64,000 nucleotides of DNA from Pseudomonas sp. B21-028 (GCF_024749045.1 NZ_CP087184.1:2232001-2296000), one strand, 5' to 3'; numbered from the stretch's first letter, positions 1 to 10,369 are shown. The notes: generated from the letters alone by a model not told the origin. Translations and numbers: made by a program.

Positions 1-80
1 ACCATGTCGTCCGGTGAAATGGTGTGCACATGCTGGTTCTTCTCGTCCTTCATCCGGAGCAACTGCGCGACGGTTTTCAT
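1..80 (-). CDS. CBS-domain protein, 5' end only
   Basis: The reverse strand opens with ATG at 80 and reads MKTVAQLLRMKDEKNQHV, then about nine more residues before leaving the window at base 1. A GAGG Shine-Dalgarno lies about 10 bases upstream. This N-terminus resembles the small (about 146-residue) twin-CBS proteins of Pseudomonas, which bind adenine nucleotides. Only 26 codons are visible, so the family call rests on the N-terminal match alone. Confidence 0.6.
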   Translation of the reverse strand, partial: MKTVAQLLRMKDEKNQHVHTISPDDM

Positions 81-200
81 TGGGAAGCCTCGGGGGTGTT
101 TTTGCAGGTGTTGTTAAAGAATCGTAGACCCGGCGGCGCAGGGCAAGCGGTAAAACGGCGGCCAGTCGTCCAAAAACGCCATCGGCGGTGAATTTATCAT

Positions 201-347
201 TGTGGCGAGGGGATTTAGCGAAACGTCGCACCGCCCCGCTGGGGTGCGAAGCAGCCCCAAAACAGTCGACGCGATTAACCTGACACACTGAGTTAGCGGG
301 CTTTAGGGCTGCTCTGCACCCCAGCGGGGATAAATCCCCTCGCCACA
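201..347. repeat. Type B palindromic repeat element
   Basis: The left arm TGTGGCGAGGGGATTTA and right arm TAAATCCCCTCGCCACA are inverted. Inner arms GGGGTGCGAAGCAGCCCC and GGGCTGCTCTGCACCCC can form a second hairpin pair. The left arm carries an insertion relative to the other seven copies. It fills most of the 335-bp gap before polB, where no gene is seen. Confidence 0.85.
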
Positions 348-415
348 CAGGTTCGCTGTTTGTCTGGGAGATGGCGGTAGAATCTCCCCTTCACGCAAGA
401 TTCGAGGTTACCGCG

Positions 416-2779
416 GTGGATTTACAGCAGGGCTTCGTCCTGACCCGGCATTGGCGCGATACCCCGGCGGGCACCGAAGTCGAATTCTGGCTGGCGACAG
501 ACGCCGGGCCGCGGCGCGTGCGGCTGGCGGTGCAGCCGTCGGTGGCGTTCGTGCCGCAGCTCCAGCGTGGCCAGGTCGAAGCCCTGCTGCAAGGGGAGAA
601 GGACATCGAACTGCGCCCCCTCGACCTGCTGGATTTCGAGCATCGACCGGTGCTGGGCCTGTATTGCCGCCAGCATGCCCAACTGATGCGCCTGGACACG
701 ACCTTGCGGCGTGCGGGCGTGGAGGTGTTCGAGGCCGATATCCGACCACCTGAGCGCTACCTGATGGAGCGCTTCATCACCGCGCCGGTCTGGTTCAGTG
801 GTACGCCGGGCGCCGACGGCCTGTTGCTGGACGCGCAGATGAAACCGGCTCCCGAATACCGTCCGGCATTGCGCCTGGTGTCCCTGGACATCGAGACCAC
901 GGCCCAGGGTGAACTGTATTCCATCGCCCTGGAAGGCTGCGGCGAACGCCAGGTCTACATGCTCGGCCCACCCAATGGCGACGATAGCGGCGTGGATTTC
1001 CAGCTCGAATACTGTGAGTCCCGCACGCTGCTGCTGAAGAAACTCAACGACTGGTTCGCCCGTTTCGACCCCGACGCAATCATCGGCTGGAATCTGGTGC
1101 AGTTCGATCTGCGCGTACTGCACGAACATGCCCGGCGGCTGGCCGTGCCGTTGCGCCTGGGGCGAGGCGGGGAGGAGATGCAGTGGCGCGAACACGGTGC
1201 GCGCAACAACCACTTTTTTGCCTCGGCGGCCGGTCGGTTGATCATCGACGGCATCGAGTCCCTGCGCTCGGCCACCTGGAGCTTCCCTTCGTTCAGCCTG
1301 GAAAACGTCGCTCAGACGCTGTTGGGGGAGGGCAAGGCCATCGGCACCCCTTACCAGCGCATGGACGAGATCAACCGCATGTTCGCCGAGGACAAGCCGG
1401 CCCTGGCCCGCTATAACCTCAAGGACTGCGAGTTGGTGACGCGGATCTTCGCCAAGACCGAACTGCTCAAGTTCCTGCTGGAGCGGGCCAGCGTCACCGG
1501 CCTGCCGGCGGACCGCAGCGGCGGTTCGGTGGCGGCCTTCACGCACCTGTACATGCCGCTGATGCACCGCCAGGGGTTCGTTGCCCCGAATCTTGGCCAG
1601 CGCCCGCCCCAGGCCAGCCCGGGCGGCTTTGTCATGGACTCCCAGCCCGGGCTCTACGAGTCGGTCCTGGTGCTGGACTACAAGAGCCTGTATCCGTCGA
1701 TCATCCGCACCTTCCTCATCGATCCGGTGGGCCTGATCGAAGGCCTGCGCCACCCTGACGATAGCGAGTCGGTGCCAGGCTTTCGCGGCGCACGGTTCTC
1801 GCGCACCCGCCATTGTCTGCCGTCCATCGTGGCGCGGGTTGCCGAAGGCCGGGAAACCGCCAAGCGCGAACACAACGCGCCGCTGTCCCAGGCCTTGAAG
1901 ATCATCATGAACGCCTTCTACGGCGTCCTCGGCTCCAGCGGCTGTCGTTTCTTCGACCCACGGCTGGCCTCATCCATCACCTTGCGCGGCCACCAGATCA
2001 TGCAGCAGACCCGGCAACTGATAGAAGCCCGGGGGCATGTGGTGATCTATGGCGATACCGATTCCACCTTCGTCTGGCTGCGCCGGGCCCATGGCCAGGA
2101 AGAGGCCGCCAGCATCGGTCGTGAATTGGTGGCGCACGTCAACCAGTGGTGGCGCGAATACGTGCATGAGACGTTCGGGTTGCAGAGCGCGTTGGAGCTG
2201 CAGTTCGAAACCCACTTCAAGCGTTTCCTGATGCCGACGATTCGTGGCGCCGAGGAAGGCAGCAAGAAACGCTACGCCGGGCTGGTGACCCGTGCCGACG
2301 GCAGCGACGAAATCGTCTACAAGGGGCTGGAGGCGGTGCGCACCGATTGGTCGCCGCTGGCCCGGCAGTTCCAGCAGGAACTGTACGAGCGAATCTTCCA
2401 TCGCAAGCCTTATCAGGATTACGTGCGCGACTATGTCCAGCAGACCCTCGCCGGGGCGTTCGATGAGCGACTGGTCTACCGCAAGCGCTTGCGTCGGCCG
2501 CTGGATGACTACGAGCGCAATGTCCCGCCCCACGTGCGAGCGGCGCGGATTGCCGACGAGTTCAACCAGCGCCAGGGCCGCCCGCGGCAATACCAGAACG
2601 GTGGCTGGATCAGCTACGTCATCACCGTCGCCGGCCCCGAGCCCCTGGAAACCCGCAGCGCCGCCATCGACTACGACCACTACGTGAGCAAACAGCTGCA
2701 ACCGGTGGCGGATGCGATCCTGCCCTTCGTGGGGGACGATTTCCTGACCTTGGTGGGCGGGCAGATGGGCTTGTTCTGA
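416..2779 (+). CDS. polB: DNA polymerase II (family B)
   Basis: Family B replicative/repair polymerase with 3'-5' proofreading, used for replication restart and translesion synthesis. Exonuclease motif I is visible as DIETT, polymerase motif A as DYKSLYPSI, motif B as NAFYG and motif C as YGDTDS. An in-frame ATG at 371 would give 802 residues. I chose GTG at 416 because a GAGG ribosome site sits 8 bases upstream and the resulting 787 residues fit the family (E. coli 783). Transcribed alone; the next gene converges 13 bp after the stop. polB is SOS-induced in E. coli, but no LexA box is visible here; the upstream DNA is a repeat element. Confidence 0.95.
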   Translation: MDLQQGFVLTRHWRDTPAGTEVEFWLATDAGPRRVRLAVQPSVAFVPQLQRGQVEALLQGEKDIELRPLDLLDFEHRPVLGLYCRQHAQLMRLDTTLRRAGVEVFEADIRPPERYLMERFITAPVWFSGTPGADGLLLDAQMKPAPEYRPALRLVSLDIETTAQGELYSIALEGCGERQVYMLGPPNGDDSGVDFQLEYCESRTLLLKKLNDWFARFDPDAIIGWNLVQFDLRVLHEHARRLAVPLRLGRGGEEMQWREHGARNNHFFASAAGRLIIDGIESLRSATWSFPSFSLENVAQTLLGEGKAIGTPYQRMDEINRMFAEDKPALARYNLKDCELVTRIFAKTELLKFLLERASVTGLPADRSGGSVAAFTHLYMPLMHRQGFVAPNLGQRPPQASPGGFVMDSQPGLYESVLVLDYKSLYPSIIRTFLIDPVGLIEGLRHPDDSESVPGFRGARFSRTRHCLPSIVARVAEGRETAKREHNAPLSQALKIIMNAFYGVLGSSGCRFFDPRLASSITLRGHQIMQQTRQLIEARGHVVIYGDTDSTFVWLRRAHGQEEAASIGRELVAHVNQWWREYVHETFGLQSALELQFETHFKRFLMPTIRGAEEGSKKRYAGLVTRADGSDEIVYKGLEAVRTDWSPLARQFQQELYERIFHRKPYQDYVRDYVQQTLAGAFDERLVYRKRLRRPLDDYERNVPPHVRAARIADEFNQRQGRPRQYQNGGWISYVITVAGPEPLETRSAAIDYDHYVSKQLQPVADAILPFVGDDFLTLVGGQMGLF

Positions 2780-2792
2780 GGGCCTTGGCCCG

Positions 2793-3719
2793 TCAAACCC
2801 ATGACGAAAGGGTGATGACGGCGAGCGGCAGGGCAAGCGCGGCGAGCAATGTCTGGCCCGCGATGATGCCGGCCATCAGCGGCGCATCACCGCCCATTTG
2901 CCGGGCCATGATGTAGGACGACGATGCCGTCGGCAGGGATTGGAAAAGCAGGACGGCAATCGCTGCATCGCCCCGCAGGCCGATCAGGCGGCAGGCGATC
3001 AAGGTCACGGCTGGCATGATCACGAATTTTGTGATCGAGGACATTCCGATCGGCTTCAACCAGCTGCGCGCCGTTTTCAAGTCCAGAGCCGCCCCGACAC
3101 ACAGCAGGCCCAGGGGCAACGATGCCTGGCCGAGCGCCTTGAGCACGGCCTCCGGTCCACGAGGTATGCCGACCCCTGTCCCTTGCAGGAGGATGCCGGC
3201 CAGGCACGCCATTATCAGTGGGTTCGTTGCCAATTGCCTGGCGATGAGCTTGAGCGGCAAGCGTCCCCCTGGACCGAAGCGGGCGAATACCAGCACGCAG
3301 AGGATATTGACCGTCGGCACGATCGCCGCGTTGGCCACCGCTGCCAAGGTAATGCCGGATGCACCGAACAGCCCGGCGGCCGCGGACACCCCCACATAAT
3401 TATTGAAGCGCACGCCGCCCTGGAAGACCGAGGTGAAAGCCGCGTCATTACCTGGAAAAAGACCTCGCGAACTCACCAGCAATACCGCCACCGTGACGGT
3501 CGACAACACCAGCGCCAGGATCATCCCGCCCACCGGGACATCATCGAGCCGGGCGGTCGCCAGGCCATGGACGAACAGCGACGGCAACAGCACGTAGTAG
3601 CCCAGCCGCTCGGCCTGCGGCCAGAAACTGTCGGCCAGGAAATTCGAGTGCTTGAGCCAGGCGCCCAGGGCGATCAACAAGGCAATGGGAAAGAGGGCAA
3701 GCAGCAACGCCAGGGTCAT
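2793..3719 (-). CDS. AEC family (auxin efflux carrier-type) transporter
   Basis: Polytopic inner-membrane protein of about 308 residues, hydrophobic almost throughout, with the AEC layout of two five-helix halves around a hydrophilic middle (KALGQASLPLGLLCVGAALD precedes the C-terminal half). AEC carriers export or exchange small organic anions such as malate or malonate; the substrate here is unknown. ATG at 3719 is preferred over an upstream in-frame TTG at 3737. It lies 120 bp downstream of the LysR gene on the same strand, so co-transcription is possible. Convergent with polB. Confidence 0.85.
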   Translation of the reverse strand: MTLALLLALFPIALLIALGAWLKHSNFLADSFWPQAERLGYYVLLPSLFVHGLATARLDDVPVGGMILALVLSTVTVAVLLVSSRGLFPGNDAAFTSVFQGGVRFNNYVGVSAAAGLFGASGITLAAVANAAIVPTVNILCVLVFARFGPGGRLPLKLIARQLATNPLIMACLAGILLQGTGVGIPRGPEAVLKALGQASLPLGLLCVGAALDLKTARSWLKPIGMSSITKFVIMPAVTLIACRLIGLRGDAAIAVLLFQSLPTASSSYIMARQMGGDAPLMAGIIAGQTLLAALALPLAVITLSSWV

Positions 3720-3839
3720 CTTGCATTCACCGATCAATCAAGAAGAACAACGTCTTTTCAAGGCTGCTGTACAGCCCACGGGTTTGCATTATTCCTTCGA
3801 GGGATAGTGAATAAAAAGCGATAATAAATTGATCGATGG

Positions 3840-4736
3840 TCAATTATTCCTCATCGGTCGCGACGCCACTCCAACAGTCGCGATCGCCTGTGCGAGGGCC
3901 GCAGCCAGGCGGGCAACGGGACGGTCCTCGCGCTCAAGCAGGACCACCTGGCGCAGGCTCTGCGGTTCACCGAATGGACGTATGTCCAAATCGTGCAGGC
4001 ATTCGAGATCTCGCGCCGACAGAGGCACCACGGCCACGCCGAGTCCTCCCGAAACCATGTGGATGATAGCTTCCTGGCTGTCCAGCTCCATGGCTGTCTG
4101 AACCCGCAGACGCATGCGACGCAGTTCCCGCTCAATGGTTCGTCCTGCCCATGCGCGCCGGTCAAAGCGGATGAAAGGCTGCTCCTGGAGCAATTGTCTC
4201 AGGGGCAGATTCTTGAGGTGCGGGGGCGCGATGATCCAGAATGCTTCCTGATACAGCGGTGTACTCACCAGCCCGTAGGGGTGGGGTTTGACCGGTTGGG
4301 TGGTTACGGCGGCGTCCAGCTCGCCGGCTTCGACCCGCGTCGCCAGTTCCGCCGACATTCCGGACGCCACGTTGATGCGCAGATGCGGATGACTTTTGCT
4401 CAGCGCCGCCAAGGCTGCCGGAAGTATGCCGGCCAACGCGGTGTGGATCGCCCCGACCCGCAGGCGTCCGCGCAGCTCACTGTTCTCGCCGACGTCCGCG
4501 GCGATGCTGTCATACAATGCAAGGATCTCGTTGGCCCGTTCCACCGCCAGGTGTCCGGCTTCGGTGAGCACCGGCAGGCGTCGAGACCGGTCGAACAGCG
4601 GCGCATTGAACTCATCCTCCAGGCCTTTGATATGCAGGCTCACCGCGGACTGAGTCAGGTGCACCGCTTCGGCAGCTCGGGCAAATGACCCATGCTGGGC
4701 GATAGCGACCAGTGTGCGCAGTGCTCTTAGGGACAT
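3840..4736 (-). CDS. LysR family transcriptional regulator
   Basis: 298 residues with an N-terminal winged helix-turn-helix (ALRTLVAIAQHGSFARAAEA...TQSAVSLHIKGLE) and a C-terminal LysR substrate-binding domain. ATG at 4736 is chosen because the LysR fold begins there; the frame remains open upstream to 4778. It is divergent from the MFS gene at 4978 and upstream of the AEC carrier, so it probably controls one or both. The inducer is unknown. Confidence 0.9.
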   Translation of the reverse strand: MSLRALRTLVAIAQHGSFARAAEAVHLTQSAVSLHIKGLEDEFNAPLFDRSRRLPVLTEAGHLAVERANEILALYDSIAADVGENSELRGRLRVGAIHTALAGILPAALAALSKSHPHLRINVASGMSAELATRVEAGELDAAVTTQPVKPHPYGLVSTPLYQEAFWIIAPPHLKNLPLRQLLQEQPFIRFDRRAWAGRTIERELRRMRLRVQTAMELDSQEAIIHMVSGGLGVAVVPLSARDLECLHDLDIRPFGEPQSLRQVVLLEREDRPVARLAAALAQAIATVGVASRPMRNN

Positions 4737-4827
4737 TGTGATTGGCTCTTGGATGAAAAAAGGTAGCCCGAACGGCATGGAACCCAGCGGTGCATTATTT
4801 CTTCAAGTGCCGGTTCACGGCAATCCA

Positions 4828-4916
4828 TGTGGGAGCGAGCCTGCTCGCGATAGCGGTGTGTCCGTCGACGAAGGTGTTGCCTGGTTGCCGCCATTGCGAG
4901 CAGGCTCGCTCCCGCA
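4828..4916. repeat. Type A REPIN (inverted REP pair)
   Basis: GTGGGAGCGAGCCTGCTCGC followed by GATAGCGG, then the reverse complement ending GGCTCGCTCCCGCAG about 90 bp on. It lies between the divergent LysR and MFS starts. Translating through it gives a false N-terminal extension of the MFS gene. Confidence 0.9.
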
Positions 4917-4977
4917 GGGGATGCAGCGTGAACCTTCCCTTTATCCATTGTGCGGCCTGCGCCCTGGTGACTTGAAC

Positions 4978-6210
4978 ATGAATTTCTCCGTAGCCGCCAC
5001 GCCGTCAGGTTTGCGTGGCCTGCTCATCCGTTCGATGGGCCCCGTGGCGACGATTGCCGTAGCCCAGCTGTTCGGCACTTCGCTGTGGTTCAGTGCCAAC
5101 AGCACCGCCGAAGAGCTGATGCGTGCCTGGAGCGCTAGCTCCACCGACATCGGCTGGCTGACCAACGCCGTGCAGTTGGGCTTCATTCTCGGCACATTGA
5201 GCCTGTCGCTCAGTGGCGTTGCCGACCGTTTTCGCGCGAGCACGTTGTTCGTGTGCAGCGCTATCGCCGGCGCGCTGTTCAACCTCGGTTTTGCCTGGTT
5301 GGCGGAAGGGCTGCTGAGCGGGGGAGTGTTGCGTTTTTGTGTGGGAATCACGTTGGCCGGTATCTACCCCATGGGGATGAAGCTGATCGTGGGGTGGGCG
5401 CCGGAGCGCACCGGCCTGGCCCTGGCTCAACTGGTGGCAATGCTGACCCTGGGCACCGCGCTGCCCCACGCCTTGCGGATGGTGGGTGCAGATTGGCCGT
5501 GGCAGGCGATCATCACCGCATCCTCGGTGCTGGCCCTCGCCGGTGCGGTCCTGATTGGCGTATTGGGCGAAGGGCCCCACGCCCGTGCCGGCTCCGTCCC
5601 GGGTGCCGCCAAGACCCAACGAGCAGGAGCGATCCTCGGGGCTTTCAGGATCGCTCGTTTTCGCGCGGCGACCCTGGGCTACTTCGGCCATATGTGGGAG
5701 CTCTATGCGTTCTGGACATTGGTGCCGATGATCGTGAGCCGTACCGGGTTGGCATCTTCCTTCCCTGCCTTGGGGGTGGCGGGCCTGTCGTTTTGCATCA
5801 TGGCGCTGGGGGCGGTGGGCTCGATTCTGGGAGGGCTTTTGTCCCAGCGAACAGGCAGCGCCAAGGTGGCGCTGGGAGCGTTGAGCCTGTCGGGGGCCTG
5901 CGGACTGTCGTTTGTCCTCTGCGCCGATCTATTGCCGATGTGGGCCGTGTTGGCCTTACTGGGGATCTGGGGCGCGTCGGTGGTGGCCGACTCGCCGCAG
6001 TTCTCCGCGCTCGCGGCTCAGGCTTGCCCGCGCGATGCGGTCGGCAGTGCCCTGGCTATCCAGAACAGCATCGGCTTTGCCATCACCGTTGTCTCGATTG
6101 CAGCCACCACCTGGCTGTTCGAGCGCATCGGCATCGACGCGCTGTGGTTGCTGGTTCCGGGCCCGGTGCTGGGCGTCAGCGGATTCATCCTGGCCTCCCG
6201 CCAGGCATGA
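4978..6210 (+). CDS. MFS transporter
   Basis: About 410 residues with 12 predicted helices and a polar central linker around GPHARAGSVPGAAKTQRA. The first half holds the MFS loop-2-like segment GVADRFRAS and the second half has a matching loop (LLSQRTGSAKVALG). The frame is open from 4714, but that extension is translated REPIN DNA, so ATG 4978 with an upstream GGTGA is taken as the start. Probably a drug or metabolite exporter controlled by the divergent LysR. Substrate not deducible. Confidence 0.9.
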   Translation: MNFSVAATPSGLRGLLIRSMGPVATIAVAQLFGTSLWFSANSTAEELMRAWSASSTDIGWLTNAVQLGFILGTLSLSLSGVADRFRASTLFVCSAIAGALFNLGFAWLAEGLLSGGVLRFCVGITLAGIYPMGMKLIVGWAPERTGLALAQLVAMLTLGTALPHALRMVGADWPWQAIITASSVLALAGAVLIGVLGEGPHARAGSVPGAAKTQRAGAILGAFRIARFRAATLGYFGHMWELYAFWTLVPMIVSRTGLASSFPALGVAGLSFCIMALGAVGSILGGLLSQRTGSAKVALGALSLSGACGLSFVLCADLLPMWAVLALLGIWGASVVADSPQFSALAAQACPRDAVGSALAIQNSIGFAITVVSIAATTWLFERIGIDALWLLVPGPVLGVSGFILASRQA

Positions 6211-6238
6211 GGCTCGATCCTGGCGGGCAGGGGAGGCG

Positions 6239-7060
6239 TCACACCATTGCCAATCGCTGCTTGTCCTGGGGCTGTGGAAAGAACAGGTCCAGGGCTGCCA
6301 GGTCCTGGGGCGCCAATTGCAGGTTCGTCGCTTCGGCGTTCAAACGCACATGTTCCGGTTGCACCGCCTTGGGAATGGCGATGATGTTGTCCTGGCGCAA
6401 CAACCAGGCCAGTGCAACCTGTGCCGGCGTCGCGCCGTGGCGCTCGGCGATCTGGCCCAGGGTGTGATCCTTGAGCAGATGCCCGCCCTGGCCGACCGGG
6501 CAGTAGGCCATGACCGGCATGGAGCGCTGCCGGCACCAGGGCAGCAGGTCGAATTCGATACCCCGCTCTTGCAGGTTGTACAGCACCTGGTTGGTGGCGC
6601 AGGCCGGCGAAGCCAGCTCTTCAAGGTCCTCCACATCAAAGTTCGAGACGCCCCAGCGGCCGATCTTGCCTTCTTCACGCAGGCGTTCGAAGGCTTCGAC
6701 GGTTTCTTCCAGCGGGTACTGGCCACGCCAGTGCAGCAGGTACAGGTCGATGTAGTCGGTGTCGAGTCGCCGCAGGCTGCGTTCGCAGGCCAAGGGAATG
6801 CCTTTGCGGCTGGCGTTGTGAGGGTAGACCTTGCTGACCAGGAATACCTGGTCCCGAAGGCCGGTGATCGCCTCGCCCACGACGGCCTCGGCACCGCCCT
6901 CGGCGTACATTTCAGCCGTGTCGATCAGGGTCATGCCCAGTTCGATGCCCAGGCGCAGGGCGGCTACTTCTTTCTTGCGGGCGGACGGTTCCTCACCCAT
7001 GTGCCAGGTACCCTGACCGATCACGGGTACGGACACGCCGGCCAACTCCAGAGTCTTCAT
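6239..7060 (-). CDS. Aldo/keto reductase
   Basis: NADPH-dependent reductase of 273 residues with a TIM-barrel pattern. The catalytic tetrad is present: Asp47 and Tyr52 in IDTAEMY, Lys77 in LVSKVYP and His110 in LYLLHW. The C-terminus has the IPKAVQPEHVRLNAEA cofactor-binding segment. Start ATG 7060 has AGGAGA upstream. Transcribed alone, convergent with the MFS gene. It most resembles short prokaryotic general aldehyde reductases of the YeaE/YvgN kind; the substrate is unknown. Confidence 0.93.
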   Translation of the reverse strand: MKTLELAGVSVPVIGQGTWHMGEEPSARKKEVAALRLGIELGMTLIDTAEMYAEGGAEAVVGEAITGLRDQVFLVSKVYPHNASRKGIPLACERSLRRLDTDYIDLYLLHWRGQYPLEETVEAFERLREEGKIGRWGVSNFDVEDLEELASPACATNQVLYNLQERGIEFDLLPWCRQRSMPVMAYCPVGQGGHLLKDHTLGQIAERHGATPAQVALAWLLRQDNIIAIPKAVQPEHVRLNAEATNLQLAPQDLAALDLFFPQPQDKQRLAMV

Positions 7061-7148
7061 GCCTGTCTCCTATGTGCTTGAACATCAGACGTGTGGCAGC
7101 AGGATAGACCAAGTGTTCAGCTCGATCGACGGCAGACCTGCCGTTCCC

Positions 7149-7238
7149 TGTGGGAGCGAGCCTGCCCACGATAGCGGTGGTTCAATCGGCATCGATGTCG
7201 ACGGATACACCGTCATCGCGAGCAGGCTCGCTCCCACA
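7149..7238. repeat. Type A REPIN
   Basis: Inverted REP pair with an imperfect left stem (GAGCCTGCCCACGAT) and an intact right arm. A partial third copy (ATGTGGGAGCGATCAGG) follows at 7251, just before the end of the epimerase gene. Confidence 0.85.
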
Positions 7239-7275
7239 CTCAGGCGACCAATGTGGGAGCGATCAGGTAGGAGGG

Positions 7276-8427
7276 TTATTTCGCCGAGAACTTCAACACC
7301 ATGGTCTGGGTGTAGGTCTGGCCCGGATCAAGCCGCGTGGATGGGAATTTCGGCTGGTTTGGTGAATCGGGGAAATGTTGGGTCTCCAGGGTGAACGCGC
7401 TCCAGTGCGGATAAACCTTGCCCTGTTTGCCCTTGACGGTGCCATCGAGGAAGTTGCTGGTGTAGAGCTGCACCCCTGGCTCGGTGGTGTAGAGCTGCAA
7501 GCGACGTCCCGACTGCGGGTCGTAGACATCGGCGGCCGGTTTGCTCACGTCACCCTGGGTGTCCAGGACCCAGTTGAAATCGAAGCCACCCTGTTTCGGT
7601 TCGGCGAACTTGAGTTGTGGATGGTCGGCCTTGATGTGGGTACCGAAGGCGGTGGGCTTGGTGAAGTCCATGGGTGTGCCGGCCACGGGCGCCAATTCGC
7701 CGGTGGGGATGAGTTTGGCGGTCACAGGGGTGTAGTGGGAGGCGTACAGGGTGGCGACCTGTTTCAGGATGTCGCCGTTACCGGCACCCGCGAGGTTGAA
7801 ATAGCTGTGGTTGGTCAGGTTCAGCACCGTGGGTTTGTCGGTGGTGGCCTTGTAGTCGATGCGCAGCTCGTTCTGCTCGGTGAGGCTGTAGGTGACATCG
7901 GTCGTCAGGGCACCCGGAAAGCCCATCTCACCGTCCGCCGACAGGTAGGTCAGGGTCACGCCCACCGAATCCTTGCCGTTATGGGGCGCGGCTTTCCAGA
8001 CGCGTTTATCGAACCCTTGCGGTCCGCCGTGCAGGGAGTTGCCGTGGTCATTCTGGGGGACCTGGTAGCGCTTGCCGTCCAGTTCGAACGCACCGTCGGC
8101 CAGACGATTGCCGAAGCGGCCGATGGTCGCGCCGAAATACACGTTGCCGTTCTTCTGATAGCCCTGGACATCATCGAAGCCAAGTACCACGTCGGCGGCC
8201 TTGCCGTGTTTGTCCGGCACGATCAATGACTGGAGGATCCCGCCGTAAGTGATGACGGTAGCCTCCATGCCGTGACTGTTGCGCAACACATATTTTTCCA
8301 CCGCGGTGCCATCGTCGGTCTTGCCGAACGCAGCGCGTTCATTGGTCAGGCCGGCGGCCTGGGAGGCAGAGGTGGCGATCATCAGAGACACTCCGAGGGC
8401 CGTGAGCAGATGTCTGGATTCAAGCAT
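7276..8427 (-). CDS. Aldose 1-epimerase (mutarotase), exported
   Basis: Interconverts alpha and beta anomers of aldoses. 383 residues with a signal peptide (MLESRHLLTALGVSLMIATS, cleavage near SQAAG at residues 22-26), so the enzyme is probably periplasmic. Family motifs include GRFGNRLADGAF, NDHGNSLHGG with a catalytic-type His, LTNHSYFNLAG with the second His, and TTEPGVQLYTSN with the catalytic-type Glu. The start has AAGGAAGG upstream. Single gene with no sugar operon beside it. A periplasmic mutarotase may feed membrane aldose dehydrogenases. Confidence 0.93.
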   Translation of the reverse strand: MLESRHLLTALGVSLMIATSASQAAGLTNERAAFGKTDDGTAVEKYVLRNSHGMEATVITYGGILQSLIVPDKHGKAADVVLGFDDVQGYQKNGNVYFGATIGRFGNRLADGAFELDGKRYQVPQNDHGNSLHGGPQGFDKRVWKAAPHNGKDSVGVTLTYLSADGEMGFPGALTTDVTYSLTEQNELRIDYKATTDKPTVLNLTNHSYFNLAGAGNGDILKQVATLYASHYTPVTAKLIPTGELAPVAGTPMDFTKPTAFGTHIKADHPQLKFAEPKQGGFDFNWVLDTQGDVSKPAADVYDPQSGRRLQLYTTEPGVQLYTSNFLDGTVKGKQGKVYPHWSAFTLETQHFPDSPNQPKFPSTRLDPGQTYTQTMVLKFSAK

Positions 8428-8723
8428 GGTAGACCTTCCTTCTTGTGGTTTTGTTGTTGTTTTGAACGCGGGTCGAGTCGGTTACTTGGTCGGACAGCGG
8501 TGAAGGTTTTTCTGTTCAGTAGTCTATCTATTTGAGGGGTGAGAAGGGATTTATAGCGAAAAATCGAAATTTATCAATTAAAAAGTAATACTAATTAAGC
8601 GAGGCGAGTCTTGCCCAAGCGTCAGACTCGACACGCAGCACTGCACTTTTAGGGTTTTTGCCGCTCTATCCATGGCCAGGAGCGGCGACTCCCACCGCTT
8701 CCCTATGCTCAGATCGAGATTCA
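8428..8723. other. Intergenic region without a recognised gene
   Basis: AT-rich promoter-like DNA upstream of the divergent epimerase and lipoprotein genes. An in-frame TTG at 8658 could extend the lipoprotein but has no supporting ribosome site. No repeat or hairpin stands out. Confidence 0.5.
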
Positions 8724-9473
8724 ATGGCCGGTGTTTTCTATTGCCTGATGGTGTTACGACGTCGCTGTCCCGTGCTGCTGGGTGGGGCGTTGATATTGCT
8801 CAGTGGTGGTTGCAGTCACCAGCAGGGCCAGGACATGGTCACTCAGTTCAGCAACACCCGGCCCCAGGAGTTCTTGCAGACCAGCGTCGATCGCATGGCC
8901 ACATTGGCGATGCACGACAACCTGCAAAGCCTCTACTTGTTGATGAGCAAGCTTTACCTGCGCAATCCCCAGGAATTGCGCAAATCCGGCTTCCTCGATG
9001 CCCGCACTGCAGAGAAGCAGGTGCGCATGGCCATCGAGCAGCAGCAACCCTTGCCGACCTTGGGCGGCAAGAAGGACCTGGCGGCCCTGAGCTACGCCAT
9101 GAGCCCGGAGTTTCTCGGCGACCGGGTCGGTGCCTTCATCTATGCCATCGGTAGCATGCTGGTGACGGCCCATGGCAACCGGCTCGAGTTCTACATGACC
9201 GACACCATCGACCCGCGCTTTGTCAGCAATGCGGCGCGCAATATCGAAAAAGCCACCTGGATACTCAGTCAGCGGCAGGATAAGGACGGCAACCTGTTGC
9301 TGTTTTCCAACGAGATATCGGAGGAGGGCAGTAACCTGAGTTTCGCTGTGGAGTTCGGGAAAATCGTCGCACGGCTGGACTTGCTGACGCAGATGCTGGA
9401 TGAGCGTTATCGGCGGATCGGGCTGAACTACGCTCAGAGCCTGCTGTTTCTCAACTTCTTGCCGGTTCAGTAG
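8724..9473 (+). CDS. Putative lipoprotein of unknown function
   Basis: About 249 residues. A basic n-region (LRRR) and hydrophobic stretch lead to lipobox LSGGC, so export and lipidation are likely. The mature part is mostly helical, with LQSLYLLMSKLYLRNPQELRK and a C-terminal helix ending NFLPVQ. No enzyme motif is recognised. ATG 8724 is preferred over TTG 8658 and ATG 8748 because GAGA precedes it. It is followed by a TauE/SafE gene 110 bp later, with no clear functional link. Confidence 0.7.
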   Translation: MAGVFYCLMVLRRRCPVLLGGALILLSGGCSHQQGQDMVTQFSNTRPQEFLQTSVDRMATLAMHDNLQSLYLLMSKLYLRNPQELRKSGFLDARTAEKQVRMAIEQQQPLPTLGGKKDLAALSYAMSPEFLGDRVGAFIYAIGSMLVTAHGNRLEFYMTDTIDPRFVSNAARNIEKATWILSQRQDKDGNLLLFSNEISEEGSNLSFAVEFGKIVARLDLLTQMLDERYRRIGLNYAQSLLFLNFLPVQ

Positions 9474-9583
9474 GCTTTTGGGGAAAAGGCATAAAGATAG
9501 ATCACAACGTTATAGGGCGGTTATAAGAAAAATCGCTATGCTCGCGGCGAGATTTTCCACGCGGTTATGCTGAGACGGTTTTG

Positions 9584-10369
9584 ATGGATTTCGGTAATGT
9601 CGGTTTAGTCGTAGCGGGCCTGGTGGTCGGCTTCATCGTCGGAATGACCGGTGTCGGCGGCGGTTCGCTGATGACTCCCATTCTGTTGTGGTTCGGTATC
9701 AACCCCGCGACTGCCGTGGGTACGGACCTGCTGTACGCGGCCATTACCAAATCCGGCGGCGTGCTGGTGCATGCTAGGAATCGCAATATCGATTGGGCAA
9801 TCACCGGTTGGCTGACCTTGGGCAGTGTGCCGGCGGTCGGGCTGACGCTGTGGTTTCTCAGCAGCCTGCACAGTTCACCGGATGCCATGAACGCCGTCAT
9901 CAAGCAGGCTCTGGGCTTCGTGCTGTTCGCCACCGCCCTGGCGATCCTGTTCAAGAAGCGCCTGCTGCAATTCGCCCATGATCGCGCTGGCGGTCACTAC
10001 AACCCCACCGGCACGCGACTCAATGTACTGACGGTCGTTACCGGCCTGGTGCTGGGCACGATGGTCGCGTTGACCTCCATTGGCGCCGGCGCCCTGGGCA
10101 CCGTCGCCTTGTTCATTCTCTACCCGTTCCTGGTCACCAAGCGCCTGATAGGCACCGAAATTGCCCACGCCGTGCCGCTGACCCTGGTTGCCGGCCTGGG
10201 CCATGCGAGCATGGGCAACATGGACTGGCACATCCTCGGTTATCTGCTGGTGGGCTCGTTGCCGGGAATCTACCTGGGCAGTCACTTGTCGGGACGTATC
10301 TCCGACGAACTGCTGCGCCCGTGCCTGGCGGTGATGCTGGCGATGATCGGGTTCAAGCTGGCGTTCTGA
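9584..10369 (+). CDS. TauE/SafE family sulfite/anion exporter
   Basis: 261 residues with about eight membrane helices and the TauE signature GMTGVGGGSLMTPIL near the N-terminus, repeated in the second half as LTSIGAGALGTVALF. The family moves sulfite, sulfoacetate or related sulfur anions across the inner membrane. An in-frame TTG three bases upstream (9581) is less likely than ATG 9584. Ends just before a REPIN that probably marks the transcript end. Confidence 0.88.
   Translation: MDFGNVGLVVAGLVVGFIVGMTGVGGGSLMTPILLWFGINPATAVGTDLLYAAITKSGGVLVHARNRNIDWAITGWLTLGSVPAVGLTLWFLSSLHSSPDAMNAVIKQALGFVLFATALAILFKKRLLQFAHDRAGGHYNPTGTRLNVLTVVTGLVLGTMVALTSIGAGALGTVALFILYPFLVTKRLIGTEIAHAVPLTLVAGLGHASMGNMDWHILGYLLVGSLPGIYLGSHLSGRISDELLRPCLAVMLAMIGFKLAF

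Noticed and set aside
4714..4977. N-terminal extension of the MFS gene
   Set aside because: The added residues (CGSEPARDS and PLRAGSLPQG) are translated REPIN sequence; the real start is at 4978.
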